Positions 1 to 8,769 of a stretch of DNA of 64,000 nucleotides are shown here, piece by piece. Origin of the DNA: Cupriavidus neocaledonicus (GTDB lineage Bacteria; Pseudomonadota; Gammaproteobacteria; Burkholderiales; Burkholderiaceae). Every line of letters starts with the position of its first letter. Position 1 is the stretch's first letter. The notes beneath the pieces were generated by a model. It worked only from the letters and a program-made list of their open reading frames with translations. It did no database searches and had not been told where the DNA came from. Where the stretch lies: NCBI RefSeq assembly GCF_000372525.1, contig NZ_AQUR01000096.1, positions 1-64,000 on the forward strand, read 5' to 3'. A program made the position numbers and the translations under genes.

Positions 1-2
1 GG

Positions 3-173
3 AAGGTGGGCGACGGTGGGCGCATCTGCTTCCGGGGAAAGACGTTCCGGGTCGGAAGAGCCCTGATCGGAACGCCCGTAGCGCTGCGCCCTCGCGTGGA
101 TCTGGACGGCACCTTTGACGTCTACTTCTGCCATCAAAAGGTGGCCACGATAGACCTACAGCAAGCCTATTAA
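3..173 (+). CDS. IS481-family transposase, C-terminal fragment (cut by window edge)
   Basis: The reading frame is open from the window edge to a TAA stop and gives 56 residues. They include GGRICFRGKTFRVGRALIG and, near the end, DVYFCHQKVATIDL. This resembles the C-terminal segment after the DDE integrase core of IS481-type transposases, which typically ends in a DVYFCHQRIA-like motif. The catalytic DDE residues would lie upstream of the window, so activity cannot be judged. A repeated terminal motif follows within 55 bp, which supports an insertion sequence end. The family call rests on remembered motif similarity only. Confidence 0.72.
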   Translation, partial: KVGDGGRICFRGKTFRVGRALIGTPVALRPRVDLDGTFDVYFCHQKVATIDLQQAY

Positions 174-187
174 ACTGGAGACTGGAC

Positions 188-224
188 TGTTACCCATGTC
201 CTGGCACATGTGTTACCCATGTCC
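188..224. repeat. Presumed terminal repeat of the IS481-like element
   Basis: A 14-bp motif, TGTTACCCATGTCC, occurs twice, at 188-201 and 211-224, with start points 23 bp apart, just after the transposase stop. Repeated TGT-type motifs with ACCCATGTCC are common at the ends of IS481-group elements. The outer boundary is probably near 225-235, but the other end and any target duplication are outside the window. Confidence 0.6.
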
Positions 225-277
225 CCGGTCCATACAATAAATGGGAGAGGGGAGAACCAAGGAGGGATCGAGGCAGC

Positions 278-1480
278 TCACCGAATCACCTGCCCCTTCG
301 AATTGATGATCGTCATCTCCACGAACTTCGAGCCGACATGGTTCTCCGGCGTGAAGTTGACGATAAATCCGCCCAGGTCGTAGTTGCGCATGGATTCCAG
401 CGCGCTCACCAGCTTCTCGCGCGTCAGGTCCTTGCCCGCGCGGCGCAGGCCCTCGGTGAAGGTCTTGGCGGCGATGAAGCCCTCGATGCTGGCGTAGTCG
501 AATTCGCTGGGCTTGCCGGCGGCCTGCAGCAGCCGCAGGTATTCGCGCACGACCGGCAGCGTGGCGTTGCCCGGGTGCGGCATTACCTGCGAGATGATCA
601 CGCCGCTGCCCTGCGCGCCGACCTCGTTGGCCAGCGCCTGCGTGCCGACGAAGGACACGTTGTAGAACTGACCGTTGTAGCCGCGGCGCAGCGCTTCCTT
701 GACGAAGGCGCCGGCGGTGCGGTAGGCGCTGATCATGACCACCGCGTCCGGCTTTGCCTTCATCGAACCCTGCATGGCGTCGCCGATCTCGGTGGTGTTG
801 CGCACCACGGGCTCGCGCGCGACGATCTGCACGCCGCTGTCGGGCGCGGCCTTGAGCGCGCGCTCGAGCCCGTCCAGGCCAGCCTTGCCGTAGGCATCCT
901 CGTTGTAGACCACCGCCACGCGCTTGAGCCCGGTGGTCTGGATCTGGCGCAGGATGGCCGCGGTTTCCTCGTTGTAGCCGGCGCGCACATGGAACACATA
1001 GCGGCTGCGCGGCTCGCGCAGCGACTGCGCGCCCGTGTACGGACCGAAGAACGGCACCTTGGCCTGGATTGCCAGCGGCAGCGCGGCCTGGCTGGTGGGC
1101 GTGCCGACATAGCCGAACAGGGCGAAGACGCGGTCCTCTTCGATCAGCTTCTTCGTGTTCTTTGCCGCCGGTTCGGGTTCGTAATAGTCGTCCAGCGCCT
1201 CGAGCCGGATCTTGCGCCCATGGATGCCGCCCTGCTGGTTGATGTGGTCGAAATAAAGCCGCGCGCCCGAGTTCATCTGCTTGCCGAGTACGGCGGTCGG
1301 GCCCGTCAGCGCGGCGGACTGGCCCAGCAGGATGGTGTCGGCGGTGACGCCGTGCTCGGATGTGGCGGCAGTGGCCGCGGTGTTCGCCGCCAGCGCGGCG
1401 CAGGACGCGCCGCCCGTGCCGATGGCGCACGCCACCAGCAGGCCGGCAAGCCGGCCATTGACCCCGGATCGGAAAGACAT
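278..1480 (-). CDS. ABC transporter substrate-binding protein, branched-chain amino acid (LivK-like) type
   Basis: A 400-residue periplasmic binding protein of the type I fold (Peripla_BP_6 group). It has a Sec-type signal peptide (hydrophobic LAGLLVACAIGTGG, likely cleavage after ALA near residue 32). The mature start GVTADTILLGQSAALTGPTAVLG is the typical first strand and ligand loop of LivK/urea/aromatic-acid binding proteins. I chose the ATG at 1478-1480, because the frame is open further upstream but only this start gives a signal peptide directly; a G-rich stretch precedes it. No permease or ATPase gene is adjacent, so its transporter partner and ligand are unknown. It lies beside an IS end. 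Confidence 0.85.
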   Translation of the reverse strand: MSFRSGVNGRLAGLLVACAIGTGGASCAALAANTAATAATSEHGVTADTILLGQSAALTGPTAVLGKQMNSGARLYFDHINQQGGIHGRKIRLEALDDYYEPEPAAKNTKKLIEEDRVFALFGYVGTPTSQAALPLAIQAKVPFFGPYTGAQSLREPRSRYVFHVRAGYNEETAAILRQIQTTGLKRVAVVYNEDAYGKAGLDGLERALKAAPDSGVQIVAREPVVRNTTEIGDAMQGSMKAKPDAVVMISAYRTAGAFVKEALRRGYNGQFYNVSFVGTQALANEVGAQGSGVIISQVMPHPGNATLPVVREYLRLLQAAGKPSEFDYASIEGFIAAKTFTEGLRRAGKDLTREKLVSALESMRNYDLGGFIVNFTPENHVGSKFVEMTIINSKGQVIR

Positions 1481-1769
1481 AAACCCCCCGCGAATGATGG
1501 TTCGGTTACCCGTTCGCCGCGTTGGCCGGTCTGCGCCGGCGAGCTGCTGGATCGTGCGGCATGGTGCGCGTCCCGGTCTGTGCCGCGAGCGCGCCGGCAC
1601 ATCATAATCGAATACAATCGGGACGAGATACTCCCCGCCGTCGCCCCGCACGCCCGGGGGGAATGCGCCGCCGGCCGGCGCGACGCAGGCGCTGCCATCC
1701 GCGGCCTGCGCCGGCATCTTCCGTTCCGTACGACCGAACGAAAACAACACAGCCCCGCCCGGAGACCCC
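1481..1769. other. Divergent intergenic region between binding protein and molybdopterin oxidoreductase
   Basis: About 290 bp separates two divergent genes and must hold both promoters. A TACAAT hexamer at 1613-1618 could be a -10 element for the rightward gene, but no convincing -35 hexamer sits 16-18 bp upstream. I see no further gene here. Confidence 0.4.
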
Positions 1770-3878
1770 ATGGCTTCCCGCATCGTCCGCGCCGCCTGCC
1801 CGCATGACTGCCCCGATACTTGTGCCTTGCTCGTCACCGTCGAGGACGGCCGCGCCGTCAAGGTAGCGGGCGATCCCGACCATCCCGGCACGCAGGGCGT
1901 GCTTTGCACCAAGGTGTCGCGCTACACCGAGCGCACCTATCACCCGGACCGCCTGCTCACGCCGATGAAGCGCATCGGCAGGAAGGGCGAGGGCAAGTTC
2001 GCGCCGATCTCGTGGGATGAGGCGCTCGATACCATCGCCACGCGCCTGCAGGCGATCGCCGCGCGCGATCCGCAGGCCATCGTGCCGTACAGCTATGCCG
2101 GCACCATGGGACTGGTGCAGGGCGAGAGCATGGCGGCGCGCTTCTTCAACAGGCTGGGTGCGTCGCGGCTGGACCGCACCATCTGCGCCAGTGCCGGCGC
2201 CACCGCGCTGCGCTACACCTACGGCGCCAGCGTGGGCATGGACATGGAGCACGTGGTCGATGCCAGGCTGGTGATCATCTGGGGCGGCAACCCGATTGCG
2301 TCCAACCTGCACTTCTGGACCCGCGCGCAGGAGGCCAAGCGGCGCGGCGCCACGCTGGTGGCGATCGACCCGTACCGCTCGCTCAGCGCCGAGAAGTGCC
2401 ACCGCCATATCGCGCCGATGCCGGGCACCGACGGCGCGCTGGCGCTGGCGATGATGCACGTGCTGATCCGCGACGGCCTGCTCGACCACGACTACATCGA
2501 ACGCCACACGGTGGGCTTCGGGGCGCTGCGCGAGCGCGCGCAGGCCTATCCGCCGGCGCGTGCCGCCGAGATCTGCGGCATCCCGGTCGAGGACATCGAA
2601 TGGCTGGCCGGGCTCTACGGCCAGCTGGCGGTGCGCGAGCGCCAGCCGGTGGCAATCCGGCTGAACTACGGCATGCAGCGCGTGCACGGCGGCGGTCAGG
2701 CGGTGCGCGCGGTGGCGTGCCTGCCGTCGCTGGTGGGCGCGTGGCGCCATGCGGCGGGTGGGCTGCAGCTGTCGACCTCGGGTTTCTTCCCGGTCAACGA
2801 GGCCGCGCTGCAGCGTCCGGACCTGCTGCCGGGATGGCCGCAACAACTGCCGCGCCTGGTCAACATGAGCACCATCGGCGATGCCTTGCTGGCCGAGGGT
2901 GCGCCCGGCGCGCCGCGCATCGAGGCGGTGGTGGTCTACAACAGCAACCCGGTGGCGGTGGCGCCGGAGTCCGGCAAGGTCGCCGCGGGCTTCGCGCGCG
3001 AGGACCTGTTCACGGTAGTGCTGGAGCACTTCCGTACCGACACCGCCGACTACGCCGACATCATCCTGCCCGCGACCACGCAGCTCGAGCACACCGACGT
3101 GCACAAGGCCTACGGCCATACCTATTTCCTGGCCAACAACGCCGCCATCGCGCCGCTGGGCGAGGCCCTGCCCAATACCGAGATCTTCCGCCGGCTGGCG
3201 CGGCGCATGGGCTTTACCGAGGCCTGTTTTGCCGACAGCGACGAGGCCATCGCCGCGCAGGCGATCCTGCCGGACGATGCGCGCGCGGCCGGCATCAGCT
3301 GGGATTCGCTGAAAGCGCAGGGCTGGCAGAAGCTGGCGCTGCCGGCGGCGCCGTTCGCCGAGGGCGGTTTCCCCACGCCATCGGGCAAGTGCCAGTTCTA
3401 TTCGGAGCCGATGGCGCGCGACGGCTTCGATCCGCTGCCCGACTACGTGCCGCAGTACGAAGCGCCGCAGACCGCGCCGGAACTGGCGGCGCGCTATCCG
3501 CTGGCGATGATCTCGCCGCCGGCACGCAATTTCCTCAACAGCTCGTTCGTCAACGTCGACAGCCTGCGCGCCACCGAGGGCGAGCCGCACCTGGACATCC
3601 ATCCGGCCGACGCCGCCGAGCGCGGCATCGTGCACGGCGCGCTGGTGCGGGCCTTCAACGATCGCGGCAGCATGGTGGCACGCGCGCGCGTGACCGATCG
3701 CGCCCGGCGCGGGCTCGTGGTGGGGCTGTCGATCTGGTGGAAGAAGCTCGCATCCGACGGCAAGAATGCCAATGAGCTGACCAGCCAGCGCCTGACCGAC
3801 CTGGGTCGCGCGCCGGTGTTCTACGACTGCCTGGTGCAGGTCGAAGCCTGCGCGCAAGGGGCAGTCCAGGCGGCATGA
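1770..3878 (+). CDS. Molybdopterin-dependent oxidoreductase with N-terminal 4Fe-4S domain
   Basis: A 702-residue member of the DMSO reductase/formate dehydrogenase superfamily. Cysteines C10, C14, C18 and C46 (CPHDCPDTC, then GVLC) form the 4Fe-4S site. The central part has molybdopterin-binding features (IICASAGATALRYTYG, VIIWGGNPIASN, VVVYNSNPVAV). The C-terminal domain (PLAMISPPARNFLNSSF onward) fits the molydopterin dinucleotide-binding fold. There is no Tat signal, so it is probably cytoplasmic. The electron partner and substrate cannot be told from sequence. It overlaps the next gene by 4 nt (ATGA), implying translational coupling to a lipoprotein peptidase. Confidence 0.88.
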   Translation: MASRIVRAACPHDCPDTCALLVTVEDGRAVKVAGDPDHPGTQGVLCTKVSRYTERTYHPDRLLTPMKRIGRKGEGKFAPISWDEALDTIATRLQAIAARDPQAIVPYSYAGTMGLVQGESMAARFFNRLGASRLDRTICASAGATALRYTYGASVGMDMEHVVDARLVIIWGGNPIASNLHFWTRAQEAKRRGATLVAIDPYRSLSAEKCHRHIAPMPGTDGALALAMMHVLIRDGLLDHDYIERHTVGFGALRERAQAYPPARAAEICGIPVEDIEWLAGLYGQLAVRERQPVAIRLNYGMQRVHGGGQAVRAVACLPSLVGAWRHAAGGLQLSTSGFFPVNEAALQRPDLLPGWPQQLPRLVNMSTIGDALLAEGAPGAPRIEAVVVYNSNPVAVAPESGKVAAGFAREDLFTVVLEHFRTDTADYADIILPATTQLEHTDVHKAYGHTYFLANNAAIAPLGEALPNTEIFRRLARRMGFTEACFADSDEAIAAQAILPDDARAAGISWDSLKAQGWQKLALPAAPFAEGGFPTPSGKCQFYSEPMARDGFDPLPDYVPQYEAPQTAPELAARYPLAMISPPARNFLNSSFVNVDSLRATEGEPHLDIHPADAAERGIVHGALVRAFNDRGSMVARARVTDRARRGLVVGLSIWWKKLASDGKNANELTSQRLTDLGRAPVFYDCLVQVEACAQGAVQAA

Positions 3879-5008
3879 CGCGGCCGCGCGGCCGCCGCGG
3901 ATGGGCGGCACTCGTCGGGGCGGCGGCGCTGTCGGCCCTGGTGCTGCTGACGGCGGGGTGCGAAGCGGTCGGCTACTATGCGCAGTCGATCGGCGGCCAC
4001 CTCGGCGTGATGGCCCAGGCGCAGCCCCTGACCGACGCCATCGCCAGCGCGCGCGACGCCAACGATGCGCGCCTGGCGCAGCGGCTGGCGCTGGCCGGCC
4101 GCATGCGCGACTTTGCCTCGCGCGAGCTGAAGCTGCCCGACAACGGCAGCTACCGCCGCTACGCCAACCTGCACCGGCCCTATGTGGTGTGGAGCGTGTT
4201 TGCCACGCCGGAGCTGTCGATGGAACTGCGCAAGTGGTGTTTCCCCATCGTCGGCTGCATCAGCTACCGCGGCTACTACGCCCAGTCCGACGCCGAGCAG
4301 TACGCGCAAGGCCTGCGCCGCGACGGGCTCGAGACCTATGTGGCGGGCGTCCCCGCCTATTCGACGCTCGGCTATTTCGATGACCCGCTGCTCAATACCT
4401 TCGTCTACCTGCCCGAGGGCGAGCTGGCGCGGCTGATTTTCCATGAGTTGGCGCACCAGGTGGTGTACGTGCGCAACGACACCGCCTTCAACGAGTCCTT
4501 TGCCACCGCGGTGGAAGCGGCCGGCGTGGAGCGCTGGCTGGACCAGGATGCGTCGGAGGATGCGCGCACCAGCTATCGCCAGTACGATGCCCGGCGCCAG
4601 CAGTTCCGCGCCTTGCTGCTGGGCACGCGCGACCGGCTGGTGGCGCTGTACCAGACCCCGCTCGACGACGCCGCCAAGCGCGAGGGCAAGGCCAGGATCT
4701 TCGCCGACCTGCGCGCCGGCTATGCGCGGCTGCGCGCAGAGTGGGGCGGCTACAGCGGCTATGACCGCTGGTTCGAGCAGCCGCTGACCAATGCCCACCT
4801 GGCGGCGGTGGCGACGTACCAGCAATGGGTGCCGGCCTTCACCGCGCTGCTGGTGCGCTGCGACGGCGACTGGCAGCGCTTCTACGACGAGGCGCGCCGC
4901 ATCGGCGCGCTGCCCGCCCGCGAGCGCGAGGCGGCATTGCGCCGGCTGGCGCCGCCGGCCACCCGCACCGAGACGCTGGCCGCGGGCGGCCAGGCAGCGG
5001 CCAACTAG
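3875..5008 (+). CDS. Predicted lipoprotein metallo-aminopeptidase (Aminopep family, PF10023-like)
   Basis: The 377-residue protein begins with an arginine-rich lipoprotein signal peptide whose lipobox ends at Cys29 (LLTAGC), so it is likely membrane-anchored in the periplasm. A zinc-metalloprotease motif HELAH is at residues 190-194, followed by a NESFATAVE segment that may supply a third ligand. This matches the poorly characterised 'predicted aminopeptidase' family. The start codon overlaps the stop of the molybdopterin oxidoreductase. Substrate is unknown. Confidence 0.8.
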   Translation: MTRPRGRRGWAALVGAAALSALVLLTAGCEAVGYYAQSIGGHLGVMAQAQPLTDAIASARDANDARLAQRLALAGRMRDFASRELKLPDNGSYRRYANLHRPYVVWSVFATPELSMELRKWCFPIVGCISYRGYYAQSDAEQYAQGLRRDGLETYVAGVPAYSTLGYFDDPLLNTFVYLPEGELARLIFHELAHQVVYVRNDTAFNESFATAVEAAGVERWLDQDASEDARTSYRQYDARRQQFRALLLGTRDRLVALYQTPLDDAAKREGKARIFADLRAGYARLRAEWGGYSGYDRWFEQPLTNAHLAAVATYQQWVPAFTALLVRCDGDWQRFYDEARRIGALPAREREAALRRLAPPATRTETLAAGGQAAAN

Positions 5009-5072
5009 GCCGCACCCTGGTTTCCGGCGGGCCCAAGGTGCCGCGCCGGTGCGCCCATGCGAGAATGCCGTC

Positions 5073-5735
5073 ATGTCGATTGCTCCCAGTTCCGAACCGC
5101 TGGCGCCGCCTTCGGGCGCGCCGACGGAGCCCCAGCCGGCCCGCCCGCATATCGCCGAGCGCAAGGAGGCGCGCCGCCGGCAGATCCTTGATACCGCCGC
5201 CCAGCTTTTCTACAGCAAGGGCTACCCCGGCATGACCATGAACGACCTGTGCCGCGCGCTGGGCGTGACCAAGCCGGCGGTCTACTACTACTTCACCGAC
5301 AAATACGAGATCTTCGACATCCTGTGCCGCGAGTCGGCCCAGACCTGCCTGCCCGTGATCCGCGAGACCGCCGACCCGGGGCAACCCGTCGCGCAGCGCC
5401 TGCACGCCTGCCTGCTCGAGATGGCGCGGCGCTGCATCGCTTGCCACGTGCCGGCCACGCTGAGCTTTCGCGACCGTCAGTACCTGCGCCCGGATACCGT
5501 GGCGTGGCTCGACAGCATGGCGCGCGAGTTCTATCGCGACCTCTATGCACTGCTGGAGGAAGGCAAGCGCGCGGGCGTGTTCGCCTTTGGCGACGCGCGC
5601 GTGACCGCGCATGCGATCGGCAGCGTGGTCGGGTTCCTGTACACCTGGCACCAACCCGGGCGCACCGAGCCCGAGATCCTGGCGCAGGAACTCGCGGCCA
5701 GCATGATGAAGCTGGTGCTGCCCAGCGACGGGTAA
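5073..5735 (+). CDS. TetR/AcrR-family transcriptional regulator
   Basis: A 220-residue regulator. The N-terminal helix-turn-helix spans roughly residues 33-80 (RRQILDTAAQLFYSKGYPGM, then DLCRALGVTKPAVYYYFTDK), the typical TetR DNA-binding domain. The C-terminal half would bind a ligand. I chose the ATG at 5073, although the frame is open further upstream inside the preceding gene. It lies 188 bp before the fadD-like gene on the same strand, so control of fatty-acid activation is plausible. That link is inference. Confidence 0.88.
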   Translation: MSIAPSSEPLAPPSGAPTEPQPARPHIAERKEARRRQILDTAAQLFYSKGYPGMTMNDLCRALGVTKPAVYYYFTDKYEIFDILCRESAQTCLPVIRETADPGQPVAQRLHACLLEMARRCIACHVPATLSFRDRQYLRPDTVAWLDSMAREFYRDLYALLEEGKRAGVFAFGDARVTAHAIGSVVGFLYTWHQPGRTEPEILAQELAASMMKLVLPSDG

Positions 5736-5890
5736 GCCCGGCGCGGGCACCTAGGGGTTATCCCGCTGCCCATGTCCGATCGGTGGCGCATAATGCTCGC
5801 CAGGGGCGGCCAGGATTGGCGAACGATCCTGAGGACTTCGTCTAAGTTGTTGTTTTAACCGGGACGCACGTTTAGCATCTCGGAAAAATC

Positions 5891-5902
5891 GAACGACCAT
5901 TC
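5891..5902. promoter_or_regulatory. Possible operator upstream of the fadD-like gene
   Basis: GAACGACCATTC is an imperfect 12-bp dyad (GAAYG-N2-CRTTC), ending 21 bp before the acyl-CoA ligase start. Its size and position fit a TetR-type operator, and a TetR gene is adjacent. No matching site was found for comparison, so this is tentative. Confidence 0.3.
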
Positions 5903-5923
5903 AGAAATTCAGGAGACGGTGCT

Positions 5924-7606
5924 ATGGAAAGAATTTGGCTGAAACACTACCCGGCCGGCGTGCCAGCCGAGATCGATGCCAGCCAGTTCCGCTCGCTCGC
6001 TGCGCTGCTCGAGGCGTCTTTCCACACCTATGCCGACCGCAAGGCCTTCATCTGCATGGACAAGGCCATTACCTATGGTGAGCTGGACCGGCTCTCGTCC
6101 CACTTTGCCGCATGGCTGCAGTCGCGCGGGCTGCGTCCCGGCGCGCGCGTGGCGATCATGATGCCCAACGTGCTGCAATACCCGGTGGTGCTGGCCGCGG
6201 TGCTGCGCGCCGGTTTCGTGGTGGTCAACGTCAACCCGCTCTACACCCCGCGCGAGCTCGAGCACCAGCTCAAGGACAGCGGCGCCGAGGCCATCGTGAT
6301 CCTGGAGAACTTTGCCGCGACGCTGCAGCAGGTGCTGCCCCGGACCCCGGTCAAGCACGTGGTGGTGGCCAGCATGGGCGACATGCTGGGCGGGCTTAAG
6401 GGCGCGATCGTCAATTTCGTCGTGCGCAACGTCAAGAAGATGGTGCCGGCGTGGGAGCTGCCCCACTGCGTGCGCTTCAACAGCGTGCTGGCCGAAGGCC
6501 GCAAGCTGGCGCTGCAGCCGGCCACCACCGGGCCCGACGACATCGCCTTCCTGCAGTACACCGGCGGCACCACGGGGGTATCGAAGGGCGCTGTGCTGCT
6601 GCACCGTAATGTGGTCGCCAACGTGCTGCAGTCCGAGGCGTGGATGCAGCCGGCGCTGAACAAGGGCGCCCATATCGACCAGCCCATCACCATCACGGCG
6701 CTGCCGCTGTACCACATCTTCGCGCTGACGGTTTGCTGCCTGCTGGGCATGCGCAGCGGCGGCACCAGCGTGCTGATCCCGAATCCGCGCGACATCCCGG
6801 GCTTCATCAAGGAACTGCAGAAGTACAAGTTCAACATGTTCCCGGCGGTCAACACGCTGTACAACGCGCTGCTCAACAACCCCGACATCAGCAAGGTCGA
6901 CTTCTCCGGCCTGCGCGTGGCCAACGGCGGCGGCATGGCGGTGCAGGAGGCGGTGGCCAAGCAATGGCTGGCCAAGACCGGCTGCCCCATCATCGAGGGC
7001 TACGGCCTGTCGGAAACCTCGCCCTCGGCCACCTGCAACCCGACTGACACCGATGCGTTCTCGGGCACCATCGGCATGCCGCTGCCGTCGACCGAAGTCG
7101 TGATCCGCGACGACGACGGCAACGACGTGCCGCTGGGCCAGCCCGGCGAAATCTGCATCCGCGGCCCGCAGGTGATGGCCGGTTACTGGAACCGCCCGGA
7201 CGAGACCGCCAAGGTCATGACCCCGGACGGCTTCTTCAAGACCGGCGATATCGGCGTGATGGACGAGCGCGGCTATACCAAAATCGTCGACCGCAAGAAG
7301 GACATGATCCTGGTGTCCGGCTTCAATGTGTATCCGAACGAAGTCGAAGGCGTGGTGGCGGAATGCCCGGGCGTGCTCGAAGTGGCGGCGGTCGGCGTGC
7401 CGGACACGCACTCGGGCGAGGTGGTCAAGCTGTTCGTGGTGAAGAAGGACCCGGGGCTGACCGAGGCCGACGTGATCGAGTTCTGCAAGGAGCGCCTGAC
7501 CGGCTACAAGCGGCCCAAGTACGTCGAGTTCCGCACCGAGCTGCCCAAGACCAACGTCGGCAAGATCCTGCGCCGCGAACTGCGCGACAGCCGCGCGGCC
7601 GCCTGA
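5924..7606 (+). CDS. fadD: Long-chain-fatty-acid--CoA ligase
   Basis: A 560-residue adenylate-forming enzyme that activates fatty acids to acyl-CoA via acyl-AMP. The P-loop motif YTGGTTGVSKGAVLLHRN lies near residues 210-227. The A5-type motif GYGLSETSPSATCNP and the hinge/C-terminal motifs FFKTGDIGVMDERGY, IVDRKKDMILVSGFNVYPNEVE and PKTNVGKILRRELR are all present, so the enzyme looks intact. Length and motif set match FadD. An AGGAGA-like ribosome site precedes the ATG. Confidence 0.92.
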   Translation: MERIWLKHYPAGVPAEIDASQFRSLAALLEASFHTYADRKAFICMDKAITYGELDRLSSHFAAWLQSRGLRPGARVAIMMPNVLQYPVVLAAVLRAGFVVVNVNPLYTPRELEHQLKDSGAEAIVILENFAATLQQVLPRTPVKHVVVASMGDMLGGLKGAIVNFVVRNVKKMVPAWELPHCVRFNSVLAEGRKLALQPATTGPDDIAFLQYTGGTTGVSKGAVLLHRNVVANVLQSEAWMQPALNKGAHIDQPITITALPLYHIFALTVCCLLGMRSGGTSVLIPNPRDIPGFIKELQKYKFNMFPAVNTLYNALLNNPDISKVDFSGLRVANGGGMAVQEAVAKQWLAKTGCPIIEGYGLSETSPSATCNPTDTDAFSGTIGMPLPSTEVVIRDDDGNDVPLGQPGEICIRGPQVMAGYWNRPDETAKVMTPDGFFKTGDIGVMDERGYTKIVDRKKDMILVSGFNVYPNEVEGVVAECPGVLEVAAVGVPDTHSGEVVKLFVVKKDPGLTEADVIEFCKERLTGYKRPKYVEFRTELPKTNVGKILRRELRDSRAAA

Positions 7607-7631
7607 ACCTGCAGGCCTGCCACGGCAAATG

Positions 7632-7657
7632 ACAACGGCCTCCGCGGAGGCCGTTGT
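7632..7657. terminator. Terminator-like hairpin after fadD
   Basis: A perfect 26-bp palindrome (arm ACAACGGCCTCCG) lies 25 bp after the fadD stop, between two convergent genes. There is no long T-run, so its efficiency as an intrinsic terminator is uncertain. The symmetry would suit both strands. Confidence 0.6.
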
Positions 7658-7681
7658 GCATTCAGGCGGGGCCGCTCTGGC

Positions 7682-8125
7682 TCAGCACTCGTTCGACGGC
7701 GCCAGCTGAGCTTCCTGGCCGCCGTCCGGGTAGATCACGCGCACGCAGGCGCCGGGCTCCAGCCCCGGCACCGCCGGTGCGTTGGCCAACACCGTGGCGC
7801 CGTCCAGGGTGCGCACCTTGTACTGGAACAGGTCCACCTGCTGCACCGGCGCCGGCTTGTTGAACAGCCGGCTCAGGTCGAAGGCAAAGCCCACGCCCAC
7901 GCCGCCACCGTGGCCGCCGCTGGCCGCACCCACGCCGACGCTGGTGCCGCCGCCGTAGTAGGAAGGCACCTGGGCCACGTCCAGGCGGGTCAGGAACACT
8001 CTTTCGGTGACCCGGCCGAGCTTGATGGTGGCATTCACCGGTGTGACCTGCGGTGGCTGTGGCGTGCTGCTGCAAGCTGCCAGCATCAGCACACCGCACA
8101 GGGTAAGGAAGGCAAGCGGTTTCAT
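7682..8125 (-). CDS. Small glycine-rich outer-membrane-type lipoprotein, unknown function
   Basis: A 147-residue protein with a lipoprotein signal peptide (MKPLAFLTLCGVLMLAAC, lipobox cysteine C18). A short Gly-rich stretch in the middle (SVGVGAASGGHGGGVGVGF) may be a membrane-associated hairpin like those of SlyB/Pcp-type lipoproteins. I do not recognise a specific family. The ATG at 8123-8125 overlaps the stop of the MarR gene by 4 nt, so the two are coupled and probably functionally linked. Confidence 0.78.
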   Translation of the reverse strand: MKPLAFLTLCGVLMLAACSSTPQPPQVTPVNATIKLGRVTERVFLTRLDVAQVPSYYGGGTSVGVGAASGGHGGGVGVGFAFDLSRLFNKPAPVQQVDLFQYKVRTLDGATVLANAPAVPGLEPGACVRVIYPDGGQEAQLAPSNEC

Positions 8126-8625
8126 GGCGAGATCAGGCCGGACTTGAGCCGGCCAAGCAGTCGGAACAGGGCGCGCCGGTCGGTCTCGGCCAGGCCCGAG
8201 AACAGTTGCCCGATCCAGTCCTCGTGCGCGCGCGCCATGCGCGAGAACGCGGTGCGCCCGGCCGGCGTCAGGCGGATCAGGTAGGCGCGCCGGTCGGTGG
8301 GCAGGGCCTCGCGCGAGACCAGCCCTTCCTGCTGCAGCTGGTCGGTGATGCCCGTGACGTTGCCGCCGGTCACCATCATGCGGCGCGACAGCTCGCCCAT
8401 CTTGAGCCCTTCCGGATGGCGGTCGAGCTGCGCCATCAGGTCGAAGCGAGGCAGGGTGCAGGCGAAGTCCTGGCGCAGCCGCGAGCGGATATCGGCTTCG
8501 ATCAGGTTGGTGCAGGTCAGCAGCCGCAGCCACAGCCGCAGGGCCTCGTGCTCGGTGTGGTCGGCGCGGGTTTCGAGATCGACCGGCGCGCTCTCGGCGC
8601 CGGCCGCAGGAGACAGGTTTGGCAT
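8122..8625 (-). CDS. MarR-family transcriptional regulator
   Basis: The 167-residue protein has the winged-helix pattern of MarR proteins: FDLMAQLDRHPEGLKMGELSRRMMVTGGNVTGITDQLQQEGLVSREALPTDRRAYLIRLTPAG, the last part being the D-R-R wing. These dimers usually repress nearby genes and respond to small phenolic ligands. Its stop overlaps the start of the downstream lipoprotein gene, suggesting a two-gene operon. The chosen ATG gives an acidic N-terminal extension, and a start further inside is possible. Confidence 0.88.
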   Translation of the reverse strand: MPNLSPAAGAESAPVDLETRADHTEHEALRLWLRLLTCTNLIEADIRSRLRQDFACTLPRFDLMAQLDRHPEGLKMGELSRRMMVTGGNVTGITDQLQQEGLVSREALPTDRRAYLIRLTPAGRTAFSRMARAHEDWIGQLFSGLAETDRRALFRLLGRLKSGLISP

Positions 8626-8769
8626 CTTCGGTGCGGCCTGGAATGGCAGGTGTGCGGCAAGCGCCGCCAGGGGCCGCCCACGCTGCGGGCGGCCGACATT
8701 TCATGCCTCAAGTATATGCGCGATGCGCGCCGCGGCCTTGCCGGCGATCCATGCAGCGTCGACCCGGCG

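Noticed and set aside
1602-3911. A 769-codon minus-strand frame opposite the molybdopterin oxidoreductase
   Set aside because: The plus-strand gene has all its family motifs, and the antisense product is compositionally biased without motifs.
5847-5878. TTGTTG ... TAGCAT as a fadD promoter
   Set aside because: The spacing is 20 bp, outside the usual range, and both hexamers are weak.
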